In this document: one piece after another, positions 8,773 through 17,419 of the stretch | How the letters are laid out: each line of letters starts with the position of its first letter | Numbering within the stretch: position 1 is the stretch's first letter | Assembly (NCBI GenBank): GCA_019695095.1 | Contig: JAIBAQ010000004.1 | Span: forward strand, 34,127 to 98,126 | Length of the DNA stretch: 64,000 bases | Source of the DNA: Candidatus Hydrogenedentota bacterium | Lineage (GTDB): Bacteria > Hydrogenedentota > Hydrogenedentia > Hydrogenedentales > SLHB01 | Reading direction: 5' to 3' | Made by a program: the position numbers and the translations under genes | Notes under the pieces: generated by a model | Seen by the model: only the letters and a program-made list of their open reading frames with translations | Databases searched by the model: none | Told to the model about the DNA's origin: nothing

Positions 8773-9627
8773 GTGCCGGATCTCCAAGGGCGTACTGTTT
8801 TCATCACGGGAGTGACGTCTGGAATTGGTGAGGCCTGCGCCATACGCCTACGCCGTGCAGGGTGGCGTGTTTTGGGGACTGGCCTGACGGAGCAAGCCTG
8901 CGCAGCATCTTCTGAGGAACAGGGGGATGTCGTTGTCCAAATGGACTTGCGCGACTCGAACAGCATTCTGCGGGCGGTCGAATGGCTCAAGGGGAAAGTG
9001 GGGGACGCGGGGCTGCAGGGCTTGGTGAATAATGCGGCCGTCGATATTCCCGGACCCTTGGAGTTTCTGCCGCTGGAATCGTTGCGGGAGCAGTTCGAGG
9101 TTAACGTGTTCGGCCAGCTTGCCGTGATCCAATCGACGATGCCGCTTATCCGGCAGGGCAACGGCAGAATTGTCAATATCGGCTCGATTGACGGCCGCGC
9201 GGTCACCCCATTTCAAGGCGGATACGGCGCAACCAAGCACGCCATTGAAGCACTGACCGATGTCCTTCGAATGGAACTCAGCCCCTGGAGGATCCCCGTC
9301 AGCGTGGTTGAGCCGGGAGACATCGCCACGCCGATTTGGGAGAAGTCGCTGTCTACCGCCGATCGGATGCTCGAACGTCTCCCCGACCGCTGCCAAGAGT
9401 TGTACGGCCCGCTGATGAAGGCGGCCCGCGCGACGGCCGTGTCTATGTCCAAGAAAGCGAAGTCGCCTGACATCGTGGCGCGGGCCGTACAGCACGCCCT
9501 TACGTCATCCCGGCCGAGGCCGCGGTACCTCGTCGGAGGCGACGCGCATTTGAGGTTGGCGCTGGAGGTGCTTCCCGCGCGGTGGGTGGACAAGTTGATT
9601 ATGGGTTTTATCGCGCGTGGCGCTTGA
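8773..9627 (+). CDS. Short-chain dehydrogenase/reductase
   Basis: A 284-aa classical SDR starting at GTG 8773. The cofactor motif TGVTSGIG occupies residues 12-19, NNAA residues 86-89, and the catalytic Ser138, Tyr151 and Lys155 (YGATK) are all in place, so it should be active with NAD(P)H. The region after residue 220 is a longer C-terminal extension, similar to retinol- or corticosteroid-dehydrogenase-like SDRs. The substrate is unknown. It lies 45 bp after the aminotransferase gene and probably shares its transcript. Confidence 0.9.
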   Translation: MPDLQGRTVFITGVTSGIGEACAIRLRRAGWRVLGTGLTEQACAASSEEQGDVVVQMDLRDSNSILRAVEWLKGKVGDAGLQGLVNNAAVDIPGPLEFLPLESLREQFEVNVFGQLAVIQSTMPLIRQGNGRIVNIGSIDGRAVTPFQGGYGATKHAIEALTDVLRMELSPWRIPVSVVEPGDIATPIWEKSLSTADRMLERLPDRCQELYGPLMKAARATAVSMSKKAKSPDIVARAVQHALTSSRPRPRYLVGGDAHLRLALEVLPARWVDKLIMGFIARGA

Positions 9628-9633
9628 TTTGGC

Positions 9634-9662
9634 TTGCCGCGGAATTGCGTTGATCGTATGCT
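9634..9662 (+). promoter_or_regulatory. Candidate promoter for exported oxidoreductase gene
   Basis: TTGCCG (9634-9639), 17-bp spacer, TATGCT (9657-9662). It lies between the SDR stop and the ribosome binding site of the gene starting at 9703. Confidence 0.4.
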
Positions 9663-9702
9663 AAAGTCTGGCACTGGCCACATCCATCAGGGGGACGATG
9701 CA

Positions 9703-11022
9703 ATGAACGCCAACCGTTCGTTTACGCGAAGAAGTTTTCTAAAGTCCAGTCTTGCCGCGGGTGCTGTCGTTGCGACTGCCTCGTGCGCCACGTCCGCAAA
9801 GAAACGGGTCAGCGCAAATGAGCGAATTGCGATAGGGTGCATTGGGGTTGGCGACCGGGGTAGCTATGTGATGGGTTCGGCGCTGGGATTGCCCGAAGCA
9901 CACGTTGTCGCGGTGTGCGATGTGAAACGCGACCGGCGCGAAAAGGCCAAGGCAGGGGTTGACGAGGTCAACGGAAACAGCGATTGCGCGGCCTACAACA
10001 ACTTCGAAGATCTGGTCGCGCGCAACGATATCGATGCCTGCATCATTGCATCGTGCGATCATTGGCACGTTCCTCTCGCGCTCGCGGCCATCCGCGCAGG
10101 GAAAGATGTGTACCTGGAGAAGCCGATGGGCCTTAGCGTTGAACAGGATGCGACGCTGCGCAAGGAAGTTCACAGGAAGAAGGCCATTTTTCAATTCGGG
10201 ACGCAGCAGCGCTCCGATGCAAAGTTCCGGAAGGCGTGCGAACTGGTGCAGAACGGAAGCATTGGAAAGCTCAAGACCATTCACGTCTGGTCGGCTGCAA
10301 GTTCTTCGGGCGGACCGACCGAACTCGCGCCGGTTCCCGATACCTTGGACTATGATCGCTGGCTGGGACCGGCACCTAAAGTGCCGTACACGCTGGAGCG
10401 CGATTCTAACAAGTGGTGGTGGTTTATTTCCGATTATGCCTTGGGTTTCATTGCGGGATGGGGAATCCATCCGGTTGATATCGCGGTGTGGGGCGGAGGC
10501 GACCTGCTCAAGACCAACGTGCGGGTCGAGGGTTCCGGTGTGTTCCCAACCGAAGGCGTGTGCAATACCGCGACGGCTTGGGATGTCACGCTGGCGTACG
10601 ATAGCGGCGTCACGATGCGGTTCTACTCGCAGCCGGCCCCCGAGGAATTGAAGGCGCGTTACGGGAAGATCATCGATCACGGGACTGCCTTTGAAGGATC
10701 CGACGGGTGGGTGTGCGTGGATCGGCAACGTATTCAAGCTTCTTCAGACGCCATACTCAAGGCTGAGATTCCCGGGAACGGAGTCCACTTGCTTGAGAGC
10801 AATCACCACGTGAAGAATTTCCTTGAAGGTGTGCGCACACGACAGTCAACGGTGTCATCGATTGACGAAGCCGTGCAGGGCGATACGGTCTGCCAGATAA
10901 GCGATATTGCCATTCGGTTGAAACGTCCGTTGCGGTGGGATTACGCGAAAGAGCAATTCCTTGATGACAAGGAGGCGAATGGCCGCCTCACGCGGGCCAT
11001 GCGTGAACCGTGGCATTTATAG
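9703..11022 (+). CDS. Tat-exported Gfo/Idh/MocA-family oxidoreductase
   Basis: A 439-aa protein. The start at ATG 9703 is set by GGGGGA seven bases upstream and by a twin-arginine signal (RRSFLK, hydrophobic core, ATASCATS) at the N-terminus. The CATS could also act as a lipobox-like site. The Rossmann region IAIGCIGVGDRGSYV and the EKPMG motif follow. The large C-terminal beta-sheet domain is typical of the family members abundant in planctomycetes and relatives. It should catalyse a periplasmic sugar oxidoreduction with tightly bound NAD. It is separated from the preceding SDR by a candidate promoter. A weak hairpin and a repeat cluster follow it. Confidence 0.93.
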   Translation: MNANRSFTRRSFLKSSLAAGAVVATASCATSAKKRVSANERIAIGCIGVGDRGSYVMGSALGLPEAHVVAVCDVKRDRREKAKAGVDEVNGNSDCAAYNNFEDLVARNDIDACIIASCDHWHVPLALAAIRAGKDVYLEKPMGLSVEQDATLRKEVHRKKAIFQFGTQQRSDAKFRKACELVQNGSIGKLKTIHVWSAASSSGGPTELAPVPDTLDYDRWLGPAPKVPYTLERDSNKWWWFISDYALGFIAGWGIHPVDIAVWGGGDLLKTNVRVEGSGVFPTEGVCNTATAWDVTLAYDSGVTMRFYSQPAPEELKARYGKIIDHGTAFEGSDGWVCVDRQRIQASSDAILKAEIPGNGVHLLESNHHVKNFLEGVRTRQSTVSSIDEAVQGDTVCQISDIAIRLKRPLRWDYAKEQFLDDKEANGRLTRAMREPWHL

Positions 11023-11051
11023 GCGCGGTAGAGTGCGCAGTGTAGGATCCG

Positions 11052-11084
11052 GCGGAAAACAAGTCCCTGTTTTCCTCCGCTTTT
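11052..11084 (+). terminator. Possible weak terminator after the oxidoreductase
   Basis: GCGGAAAACA pairs with TGTTTTCC-TCCGC, leaving a 3-base bulge, and is followed by CTTTTGA. The stem is interrupted and the U-tract short, so efficiency is doubtful. It overlaps the start of repeat family R2. Confidence 0.35.
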
Positions 11085-11138
11085 GACTATTGCTTGGATC
11101 TTCCAGATAGTTGCCCCAATTACGATTCGCCACACTAG
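11063..11138 (+). repeat. Interspersed repeat R2, copy 1
   Basis: This segment resembles 46001-46077. Both begin GTCCCTGTTT, keep a CCGCT..TTGA.. core, and end with TTGCCCCAAT, then T/C, ACGATTC and a CACTAG terminus. A short related piece lies at 59337-59354. Here it abuts repeat R1 directly. No coding capacity. Confidence 0.65.
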
Positions 11139-11276
11139 CCCGGATTTCTCACGAACACACTTGAACCTCTCTCGTGACCAGTGTGTTCGCGAGAAATCCT
11201 TATGGCATAACCTCAAAGTTTTGCACGTGAGCAATTTGCGCCGGCGCTCAATCGCGCCTGTGCAACTTGCGGACTA
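11139..11276 (+). repeat. Interspersed repeat R1, copy A (hairpin-bearing)
   Basis: First of three copies of an intergenic repeat (others 35072-35236 plus and 37914-38102 minus). Arms at 11142-11160 and 11181-11199 form an inverted repeat matching at 18 of 19 positions, around a 20-base spacer. The 3' half reads ATGGCATAACCTCAAAG, then TTGCACGTGAGCAATTTGCG and a GCGCTCAATCGCGCC segment. It fills most of the 349-bp gap between the Tat oxidoreductase and the DUF1080 gene. No transposase is nearby. Confidence 0.8.
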
Positions 11277-11371
11277 GCGGGTGCCATTTGTTTCACGTAT
11301 TCCACGGCGGCTATTATTCGCCGGTGCTGCACCCAATCTCTGTTCCCATTTCACGTCAAGGAGACATAGCG

Positions 11372-12028
11372 ATGAAGAGGCTTGTCATTTCCGGCAGTGT
11401 GCTTGCCCTGATAGTCACGACTACGTTTGTCGGTGCAGTACACGGGGCTGAAAAATCGCCTTGGATCGAGTTGTTCGATGGCACTTCGTTGAACGGATGG
11501 CACATCAGTCAGACAAATGGTCACGGAAACACGACTGGCTGGACAGTGGTTGACGGCTCGATTGATGGTACGCAGGACAAGAAGGGCAACGGTGGAATCC
11601 TTCTCACCGATCGGGAGTTCGGGGACTTTGTTCTTGAGCTGGAGCTGAATCCAGATTGGGGTTTGGACAGTGGTCTTTTCTTGCGTAGCACCGAGTCTGG
11701 GCAGTGTTACCAGATGATGGTTGATTACTACGAAGGTGGGAATGTGGGCGGTATCTACGGCGAAGGAATCGGAGGCTTCCATTTCCCTGCAAGCACCTAT
11801 GACAAGCACTACAAGAAAGGCGAGTGGAACAAAGTCGTTATCGTGTGCACGGGCAATCCGCCTGCCATTGACGTTTGGCTGAATGGAGAGCACATCACCA
11901 GCTACCAAGGCGATAGTCCGGACCTGCTTCCAGCCAAGGGCCGCATCGCGCTTCAGGTTCACGCTGGAGACGGTTTCTTCGGAAAGCACACGCGCTTCAG
12001 AAACATCCGAATTCGCCCGCTGGACTAG
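11372..12028 (+). CDS. DUF1080 (3-keto-disaccharide hydrolase family) exported protein
   Basis: A 218-aa protein starting at ATG 11372 after an AAGGAGA ribosome binding site, with a Sec signal peptide (residues 1-24, ending VHGAE). The mature part begins WIELFDGTSLNGWH, the hallmark opening of DUF1080 domains, and contains the LELELNPDWGLDSGLFLRS core of the lectin-like jelly roll. Some members hydrolyse 3-keto-glycosides and work with Gfo/Idh/MocA oxidoreductases, so the neighbouring Tat oxidoreductase is a plausible partner. Single domain, usual length. Confidence 0.92.
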   Translation: MKRLVISGSVLALIVTTTFVGAVHGAEKSPWIELFDGTSLNGWHISQTNGHGNTTGWTVVDGSIDGTQDKKGNGGILLTDREFGDFVLELELNPDWGLDSGLFLRSTESGQCYQMMVDYYEGGNVGGIYGEGIGGFHFPASTYDKHYKKGEWNKVVIVCTGNPPAIDVWLNGEHITSYQGDSPDLLPAKGRIALQVHAGDGFFGKHTRFRNIRIRPLD

Positions 12029-12124
12029 GCTGCATGAAGTCGTGAAGCAGGAATGTCGAAAACCAGAGGACGTGGCCCTGATTCTATCGCCAAGTTGGCG
12101 TAATCAAATAGGTGCGCGTGCCAC

Positions 12125-13852
12125 GTGAAAAAGTTGATCGCATTTCTGCTAATAGGCGCGATACCTATCGCAGGGATCATCATCTCTTATCTGCACCATT
12201 CTGAGTATGGAGTCGATGACGCGTACATCACGTACCGGTATGCCCTCAATCTGGTGAATGGACACGGCCTGAACTTCAACACGGACGGTACACGCGTTGA
12301 AGGTTACTCGAATCTGCTGTATGTATTGATGATGGCGGTGGGCCTGCTCATCGTGCCTCCTGCGTCAATCTATTACTTCTCGTTGTGCTTGAACGCTGTC
12401 TTCCTTACGGTCTGCGCATACGTGTTCTACTGGTTTGCTCAGCGGGAGACGGGAGAGCGTTGGGCCTGCGCCGCGGCATTTCTTTTCTGTCTGTTTACAC
12501 CGCTGTGGTATTCGGCGGTATTGGGCATGGAGACCCCTCTGGTCCTTTTGGCTCAGCTTGGGATTTGGACGACGGTAACGTACGTCGCAAGAAGAGAGCA
12601 AAGTACTTCCAGATTCGTGTTCTGGCTTTGCGTGTCTAGTGTCGCGAGCGTACTGGTCAGAATTGACGGATTCCTAATGCCGGCTGCCGCGGCACTGTAT
12701 TTGATTCTGCGCGGGAGGTATCGTCCAGCACTTTTGTTGGCAGGGCTTGTCGCTTTGGTCGTGGCGGTTCATTTCTCCTTTCGTTATCACTACTACGGAT
12801 ATTGGTTGCCGAACACGTTCTACGTCAAGGTGGATGGTCCACTCTTCGAGCGGGTAACCAGTGGAATACGCTCGTTCTTCCTCATCGTGCTGATGGCGGA
12901 CAACTACTTGGTCTTCGCGCTGTCCATCGCGGCAGCACTTGTCATCTCAATGCGCAGAGTCATCAAAGAGAGAGTCGCCTTGTTTGAGGCCGTTTCATTC
13001 GGGGGCTTCTTCGCGCTGCTTTGGCAGGGATATTGGGTCTATATTGGCGGAGACTGGATGGGGTCCCGCTTTATGACAATCCTCTGTCCAATAGGGATAC
13101 TCTCACTTCTTCAACTTCTTGACAAATATCCGCGAGCAACTTTTCTCGGAGTGACCGGAGCTTGCATATTCTCCTTCAGTCATCATTACTATACAGTCGT
13201 CACGTTCTTCAAGAGACCCGACTTGGCTCATGAATACTGCTTCAGAGTCATTGTTGTTCTGGCGGTGTCCTCCGCAGTCCTGTATGGCGCTTCCAGGGCG
13301 AAAATCCTGCCAGGGCAGAAGTCAATACTAGGTGCACTGGCGGCGGTTGTCGCACTGACCTGCAGCATTCCGGCGAGTTTTGCGTCGGCACCATTTGGGG
13401 AGCCAAAGCGCGACATGTGGTATGAGTTGGGGCATTTCCTGGGCAAGGAGTATCCTCACAAGACAATCGCGGTCGATGCTGCAGGCAAGATTCCGTACTT
13501 TAGCGGACTACATGCAATTGACATGCTAGGGCTAAACGATACTCATATCGCGCATACGCGAGTTGAGAATTTTGTGGCTGGTCACAGCAAGCATGACGCA
13601 GAATATGTTCTGAAGCAGTCACCGGATATTATTACGTGTTGGATCGACACGCAACTGAATATGTCGTATGGACTGACACGGTCACGCTACATTGAGGGCG
13701 GATATGAGGTCAGCTACGTTTTGACCGACCTTCCCGACAAGCCGATTATGCTGGATGTTCAAAATGAACCAGCGGACAAGATCAAATCGCTCATAGGGTA
13801 TGGAGGGTATAGGTATGCCGTCTTGACCAAAGGGGAACTTCGCTTGCGGTAA
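12125..13852 (+). CDS. AftB-like GT-C arabinosyl/glycosyltransferase
   Basis: A 575-aa protein with about ten membrane helices from GTG 12125. The first periplasmic loop carries GVDDAYITYRYALNLVNG followed by RVEGYSNLL, the arrangement seen in AftB-type (GT89-related) GT-C enzymes. The paired acidic residues are the presumed catalytic and donor-binding site for a polyprenyl-phosphate-linked pentose. The C-terminal 150 residues are periplasmic. The next gene is a hexapeptide acyltransferase and the one after it an arabinofuranosidase, which fits with arabinose-containing surface glycans, although the donor sugar is not proven. It follows the DUF1080 gene by 96 bp. Confidence 0.82.
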   Translation: MKKLIAFLLIGAIPIAGIIISYLHHSEYGVDDAYITYRYALNLVNGHGLNFNTDGTRVEGYSNLLYVLMMAVGLLIVPPASIYYFSLCLNAVFLTVCAYVFYWFAQRETGERWACAAAFLFCLFTPLWYSAVLGMETPLVLLAQLGIWTTVTYVARREQSTSRFVFWLCVSSVASVLVRIDGFLMPAAAALYLILRGRYRPALLLAGLVALVVAVHFSFRYHYYGYWLPNTFYVKVDGPLFERVTSGIRSFFLIVLMADNYLVFALSIAAALVISMRRVIKERVALFEAVSFGGFFALLWQGYWVYIGGDWMGSRFMTILCPIGILSLLQLLDKYPRATFLGVTGACIFSFSHHYYTVVTFFKRPDLAHEYCFRVIVVLAVSSAVLYGASRAKILPGQKSILGALAAVVALTCSIPASFASAPFGEPKRDMWYELGHFLGKEYPHKTIAVDAAGKIPYFSGLHAIDMLGLNDTHIAHTRVENFVAGHSKHDAEYVLKQSPDIITCWIDTQLNMSYGLTRSRYIEGGYEVSYVLTDLPDKPIMLDVQNEPADKIKSLIGYGGYRYAVLTKGELRLR

Positions 13853-14049
13853 TCAGCTTCAGTCCATCCCGCATTTCAGTGGATTTGGTCTCACCGTGTG
13901 ACGGAAACGCCCACTGATTGCGACTTGGGCCTTGTGTCCGGAAGATGAATGCGGCAGTATGGAGTATCGCCCGTCTTATCTGTGCAAGACAGGCATGTCG
14001 ATGCGGAATCTCATACGCAAATACCAGGAGAGAGGATTCTATTCCGTTC

Positions 14050-14652
14050 ATGAATACATTCGTAAGGCGGTATCGTTATTGGAAGAATTCCCGGAAGTTT
14101 ACGAAGGTGGGGAAGAAGTGCCGGTTTTATGGCGCTGATATTGAAGTCGAGGGAAACGTGGAAGTGGGTGACTACGTCCACATGCGCGAGCACATCATCC
14201 TCCGTACTCGCTACGACGGCAAGATCGTCTTAAAGGACCGGAGCATGGTCTCCTGGTATTGCATTATCGAGTCAGGAGGATACGTTGAAATCGGCGAGAA
14301 TACGGCACTGGCCGAGCATGTCATCATTCGCGATGGAACGCATCTTATCTACGGCACCAAGGAGCATTGGCGGTTTACACCGCACATTATCAAGCCGGTA
14401 ATCATTGGGCCAAACGCGTGGATCGGCAGCCGCTCTTACATCAACTACGGCGTAACCATTGGCGAAGGGGCAGTGATTGGCGTGGGCAGTATCGTGACGA
14501 AAAACGTGGGTCCCTACGAGGTCTGGGCGGGCGCGCCCGCGCGCTACGTTGCTCATCGCACGGATGACGTGCCGCCGCAAAAGCTGGCTGAAGCTCAGGA
14601 ATTACTCGCAAAGCACGGTGTGCGGCCCGATAGGAGAATGGAGGACTTGTAG
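14050..14652 (+). CDS. Hexapeptide-repeat (left-handed beta-helix) acyltransferase
   Basis: Counting from ATG 14050 gives a 200-aa protein. Residues 30-170 show hexapeptide periodicity (IEVEGNVEVGDYVHM, IGEGAVIGVGSIV), ending in the WAGAPARYV signature of the LbetaH O-acetyltransferase family. It would transfer an acetyl group to a sugar of an exported glycan, fitting the adjacent glycosyltransferase. The N-terminus is uncertain. The same frame is open to 13918, but another frame (ATG 13995, MSMRNLIRKYQERGFYSVHE) reads protein-like up to about 14075, exactly where this frame becomes convincing (RYWKNSRKFTKVGKKC). A frameshift is possible. Confidence 0.88.
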   Translation: MNTFVRRYRYWKNSRKFTKVGKKCRFYGADIEVEGNVEVGDYVHMREHIILRTRYDGKIVLKDRSMVSWYCIIESGGYVEIGENTALAEHVIIRDGTHLIYGTKEHWRFTPHIIKPVIIGPNAWIGSRSYINYGVTIGEGAVIGVGSIVTKNVGPYEVWAGAPARYVAHRTDDVPPQKLAEAQELLAKHGVRPDRRMEDL

Positions 14653-14698
14653 TTCCGGTCCTATCGTGTATGTGTTCAAAGAAGGGGAGTCGCTGCCC

Positions 14699-17086
14699 AT
14701 GAAAGCCTCCGTTGCATTGTCCCTTTTGTGCGTCATGAGCCAAACCGCGTTCGCACAGACAATCAGCGTGAACCCCAACAAGCACGTTGGGCGTGTTGAT
14801 CCCCTTCTGTACGGTCAGTTCCTGGAGCACATCTACAAATCGGTCGTCGACGGTCTTTGGGGACAATTGGTTCGTGGCCCGAGCTTCGAAGAAGCACCCA
14901 TGACCTTGGGCAAAGAATGGAACACTCCGAGCGGGAATTGGCGATTCGACGGCGCGGAATTGCTGTGCGAAGGCAGCGGCCCCGATGCGCAAATAACAAC
15001 CGGCGATCCAGCGTGGACCGATTATGATTTCTCGGTGGATGCGCGCAAGGAAGGCGGAGCGGAAGGATTCCTCATTCTGTTTCGCGCCAAGGACGCAGAC
15101 AATTTCTATTGGTGGAACCTCGGCGGGTGGGGCAACACGTACTCCGCCGTGGAGCATGAAGTTGGCGGCAGCCGCTCCTTAGTTGAAGGCACGCGCACAG
15201 ATACGCGTATCGAAAGCAACCGCTGGTATCGCATTAATGTTTCGGTGAAGGGGGCGCGCGTAACCTGCTCGCTGGATGGACAAGTGCTGACGTCGTTCGA
15301 TACGACTACAAATCCGGCAGGCTTTATTGGACTCGGTAGTTGGTCAACGGATGTGCGCTATCGCAACGCCAAGGTCGTTGCAGGCGATCGCACGTTGTTT
15401 GAGATGAAAGGTGTTGCACCTGAGACGAACACCTTGTGCCGTATGTGGCGCGTCGAACCTGCGGACAGTTCCGCGCGTGTGACGTGGTCGGACCAGGAGC
15501 CGCTGAACAGTGCGCGGTGTCAGCGTATTGTTGCCGATGGCAAAGGCGGAGGAATTGCCCAGGACGGTCTCTGTGTTGAAGCGGGCGTGAAATACATCGG
15601 ATCGCTTTGGTTGCGCGGGAACGGTGAAGTAACCGTGAGTTTGCAGACCGGCGATGACGTACAGGAACAGCACTTCACGATCAACGGAGACGAATGGACG
15701 GAGCAGCCGCTCACATTCGTACCGGACATTTCGTCGGATGCGGCAACTCTGTCTATTAGGCTCGATACATCCGGTGATATTACGGTCGACCAGTGTACGC
15801 TCCATCGTTCAGGCACTCCCTACCGTCAGTCAATCTTTGAAGCCGTTGAAGGGATTCGTCCCACGTTTATTCGGTGGCCGGGGGGCTGCTTTGCTGAACG
15901 ATATCGATGGAAGGACGGTATTGGGGCTCCATCTCAGCGTGTGACGAAACCAAACTACGCGTGGGGAAATCTGGACCCGAACAGTTTTGGCACGCTGGAG
16001 TTCCTCGAGATGTGCGAGGAACTCGATAGCGAGCCTGTACTCGTTCTCAATATCGGCCAACATGAGAGTCCCGACAGAACTCAGGACTACGTCAAAGAGG
16101 CGCTGGAGTGGTTCGACTACTGCAACGGAGACGTCTCCACCGAATTTGGCGCGCTGCGTGCGGCGCATGGACATCCGGAGCCCTTTAAGGTCAGATACTG
16201 GGAGATAGGAAACGAGACGTGGGGACTAGGACCGCAAGGTTATGTTGAGCGTCTTAAGCCCTTTGCTGAAGCGCTTCGCGCGCGCGATGCCAACGTGAAG
16301 ATTCTGGTCTGCGGCAGTGGAGGCCACGATCTGAACTGGAATAAGACCATTATCGAGTCGGCTGCTGACTACGCGGACTTCATTTCTGTGCATCAATATA
16401 TGGAGGGACCGTTTGACGCAGAGATGCGAGACGGTGTCGTGTATCCTGAGTTTTTAGGCAAGACAGCCGCGCTCATCGCTACGAGCAAGAACCCTTCCAT
16501 GAAGATTGCGGTAACGGAATGGAATCAACAATCTATCCGTCTTCGCACGGGGCTCTATGCGGGCCTCGTTTTGAATGGATTCGAGCGGCTCGGCGACGTC
16601 GTAACCATGAGTTGCCCGGCCCTATTTATACGCAATGTCGATGCACCCTCATGGAACAATGCTTTCATTAATCACGACGGGTGCAAGGCTTTTGTGGCGC
16701 CGAACTATCTCGTAATGAAGATGTACCGAGACAATTTCGCGAGCGTTCGCGTCGAATGCGAGGCCCCGGAATCGCTCAATGCCATTGCAACCTGGGACAG
16801 CGAAACCGACGACGTAATCCTGAAGGTTGTCAATCCTTCGCCGACTGATGATGTGACCGCGACAATTTCCATCAAAGGCCGCAACACCCTTCAATTCAGG
16901 AAGTGGACAGTGTGGTCTCCAACTATCGATGACGAGAATAGTCTTGAACTGCCTGACAAGATCAAGATTGAAATGTCGTTTAGTACCCCGGCAGTCCGTT
17001 TCCCGGCGCACTCGGTGGTTGTGTTGCGCTCGGTGACTGGGTGGGAAGGAAAGACGATCGAGGAGATTACCGAAGACGTCCTATAA
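14699..17086 (+). CDS. Secreted GH51-type alpha-L-arabinofuranosidase with inserted lectin-like domain
   Basis: A 795-aa protein from ATG 14699 with a Sec signal peptide (cleavage after AFA near residue 19). The catalytic barrel is split. [19 protein letters not shown] opens the GH51 core; a jelly-roll domain like DUF1080/CBM is inserted at about residues 80-225; the barrel resumes with [18 protein letters not shown]. The acid/base Glu is in [10 protein letters not shown] and the nucleophile Glu in AVTEWNQQ. The C-terminal beta-sandwich is present. Expected role: release of terminal arabinofuranose from plant or microbial polysaccharide outside the cytoplasm. It lies 46 bp after the acyltransferase, and its 3' end overlaps the convergent DUF2905 gene by 20 bp. 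Confidence 0.92.
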   Translation: MKASVALSLLCVMSQTAFAQTISVNPNKHVGRVDPLLYGQFLEHIYKSVVDGLWGQLVRGPSFEEAPMTLGKEWNTPSGNWRFDGAELLCEGSGPDAQITTGDPAWTDYDFSVDARKEGGAEGFLILFRAKDADNFYWWNLGGWGNTYSAVEHEVGGSRSLVEGTRTDTRIESNRWYRINVSVKGARVTCSLDGQVLTSFDTTTNPAGFIGLGSWSTDVRYRNAKVVAGDRTLFEMKGVAPETNTLCRMWRVEPADSSARVTWSDQEPLNSARCQRIVADGKGGGIAQDGLCVEAGVKYIGSLWLRGNGEVTVSLQTGDDVQEQHFTINGDEWTEQPLTFVPDISSDAATLSIRLDTSGDITVDQCTLHRSGTPYRQSIFEAVEGIRPTFIRWPGGCFAERYRWKDGIGAPSQRVTKPNYAWGNLDPNSFGTLEFLEMCEELDSEPVLVLNIGQHESPDRTQDYVKEALEWFDYCNGDVSTEFGALRAAHGHPEPFKVRYWEIGNETWGLGPQGYVERLKPFAEALRARDANVKILVCGSGGHDLNWNKTIIESAADYADFISVHQYMEGPFDAEMRDGVVYPEFLGKTAALIATSKNPSMKIAVTEWNQQSIRLRTGLYAGLVLNGFERLGDVVTMSCPALFIRNVDAPSWNNAFINHDGCKAFVAPNYLVMKMYRDNFASVRVECEAPESLNAIATWDSETDDVILKVVNPSPTDDVTATISIKGRNTLQFRKWTVWSPTIDDENSLELPDKIKIEMSFSTPAVRFPAHSVVVLRSVTGWEGKTIEEITEDVL

Positions 17087-17297
17087 GGTAGAGGACTGCC
17101 GACAGAATTATGCTAATCAAGATTGAGGTGCCCAGGGGGAAGTAGAACTTGAAATTCTCCCTCTCGATGCGAATGTCGCCTGGCAGGCGCCCAAGTCCGA
17201 AGTAGTTCACTTTACCTCCGAAATACAGGAGGACACCCGCCACCGTTACGAGCACGCCGACAACAATCAGTAGTTTCGCAAAATCCTGGATCTGCAT
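17067..17297 (-). CDS. DUF2905 small membrane protein
   Basis: A 76-aa protein with two transmembrane helices (residues 8-27 and 53-72) bracketing the conserved [20 protein letters not shown] loop, which is diagnostic of DUF2905. Function is unknown in the family. AAGGAAA lies upstream of ATG 17297. Its 3' end overlaps the end of the convergent arabinofuranosidase gene. Confidence 0.9.
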   Translation of the reverse strand: MQIQDFAKLLIVVGVLVTVAGVLLYFGGKVNYFGLGRLPGDIRIERENFKFYFPLGTSILISIILSAVLYLIGRLR

Positions 17298-17419
17298 GAG
17301 TATTTCCTTTCCACGATTCTACGTCGCGCCTATCGGATTCGCAAAGCAGAAGGAAGCGTGCAGTCTGATGCGAAGAAGCGCTATAACATGGACGGTCTTT
17401 TCTGATTGCGAGGTCCATC

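Noticed and set aside
11139..11276. Insertion sequence explaining R1
   Set aside because: The hairpin arms suggest a mobile element, but no transposase gene or target duplication is seen near any copy.
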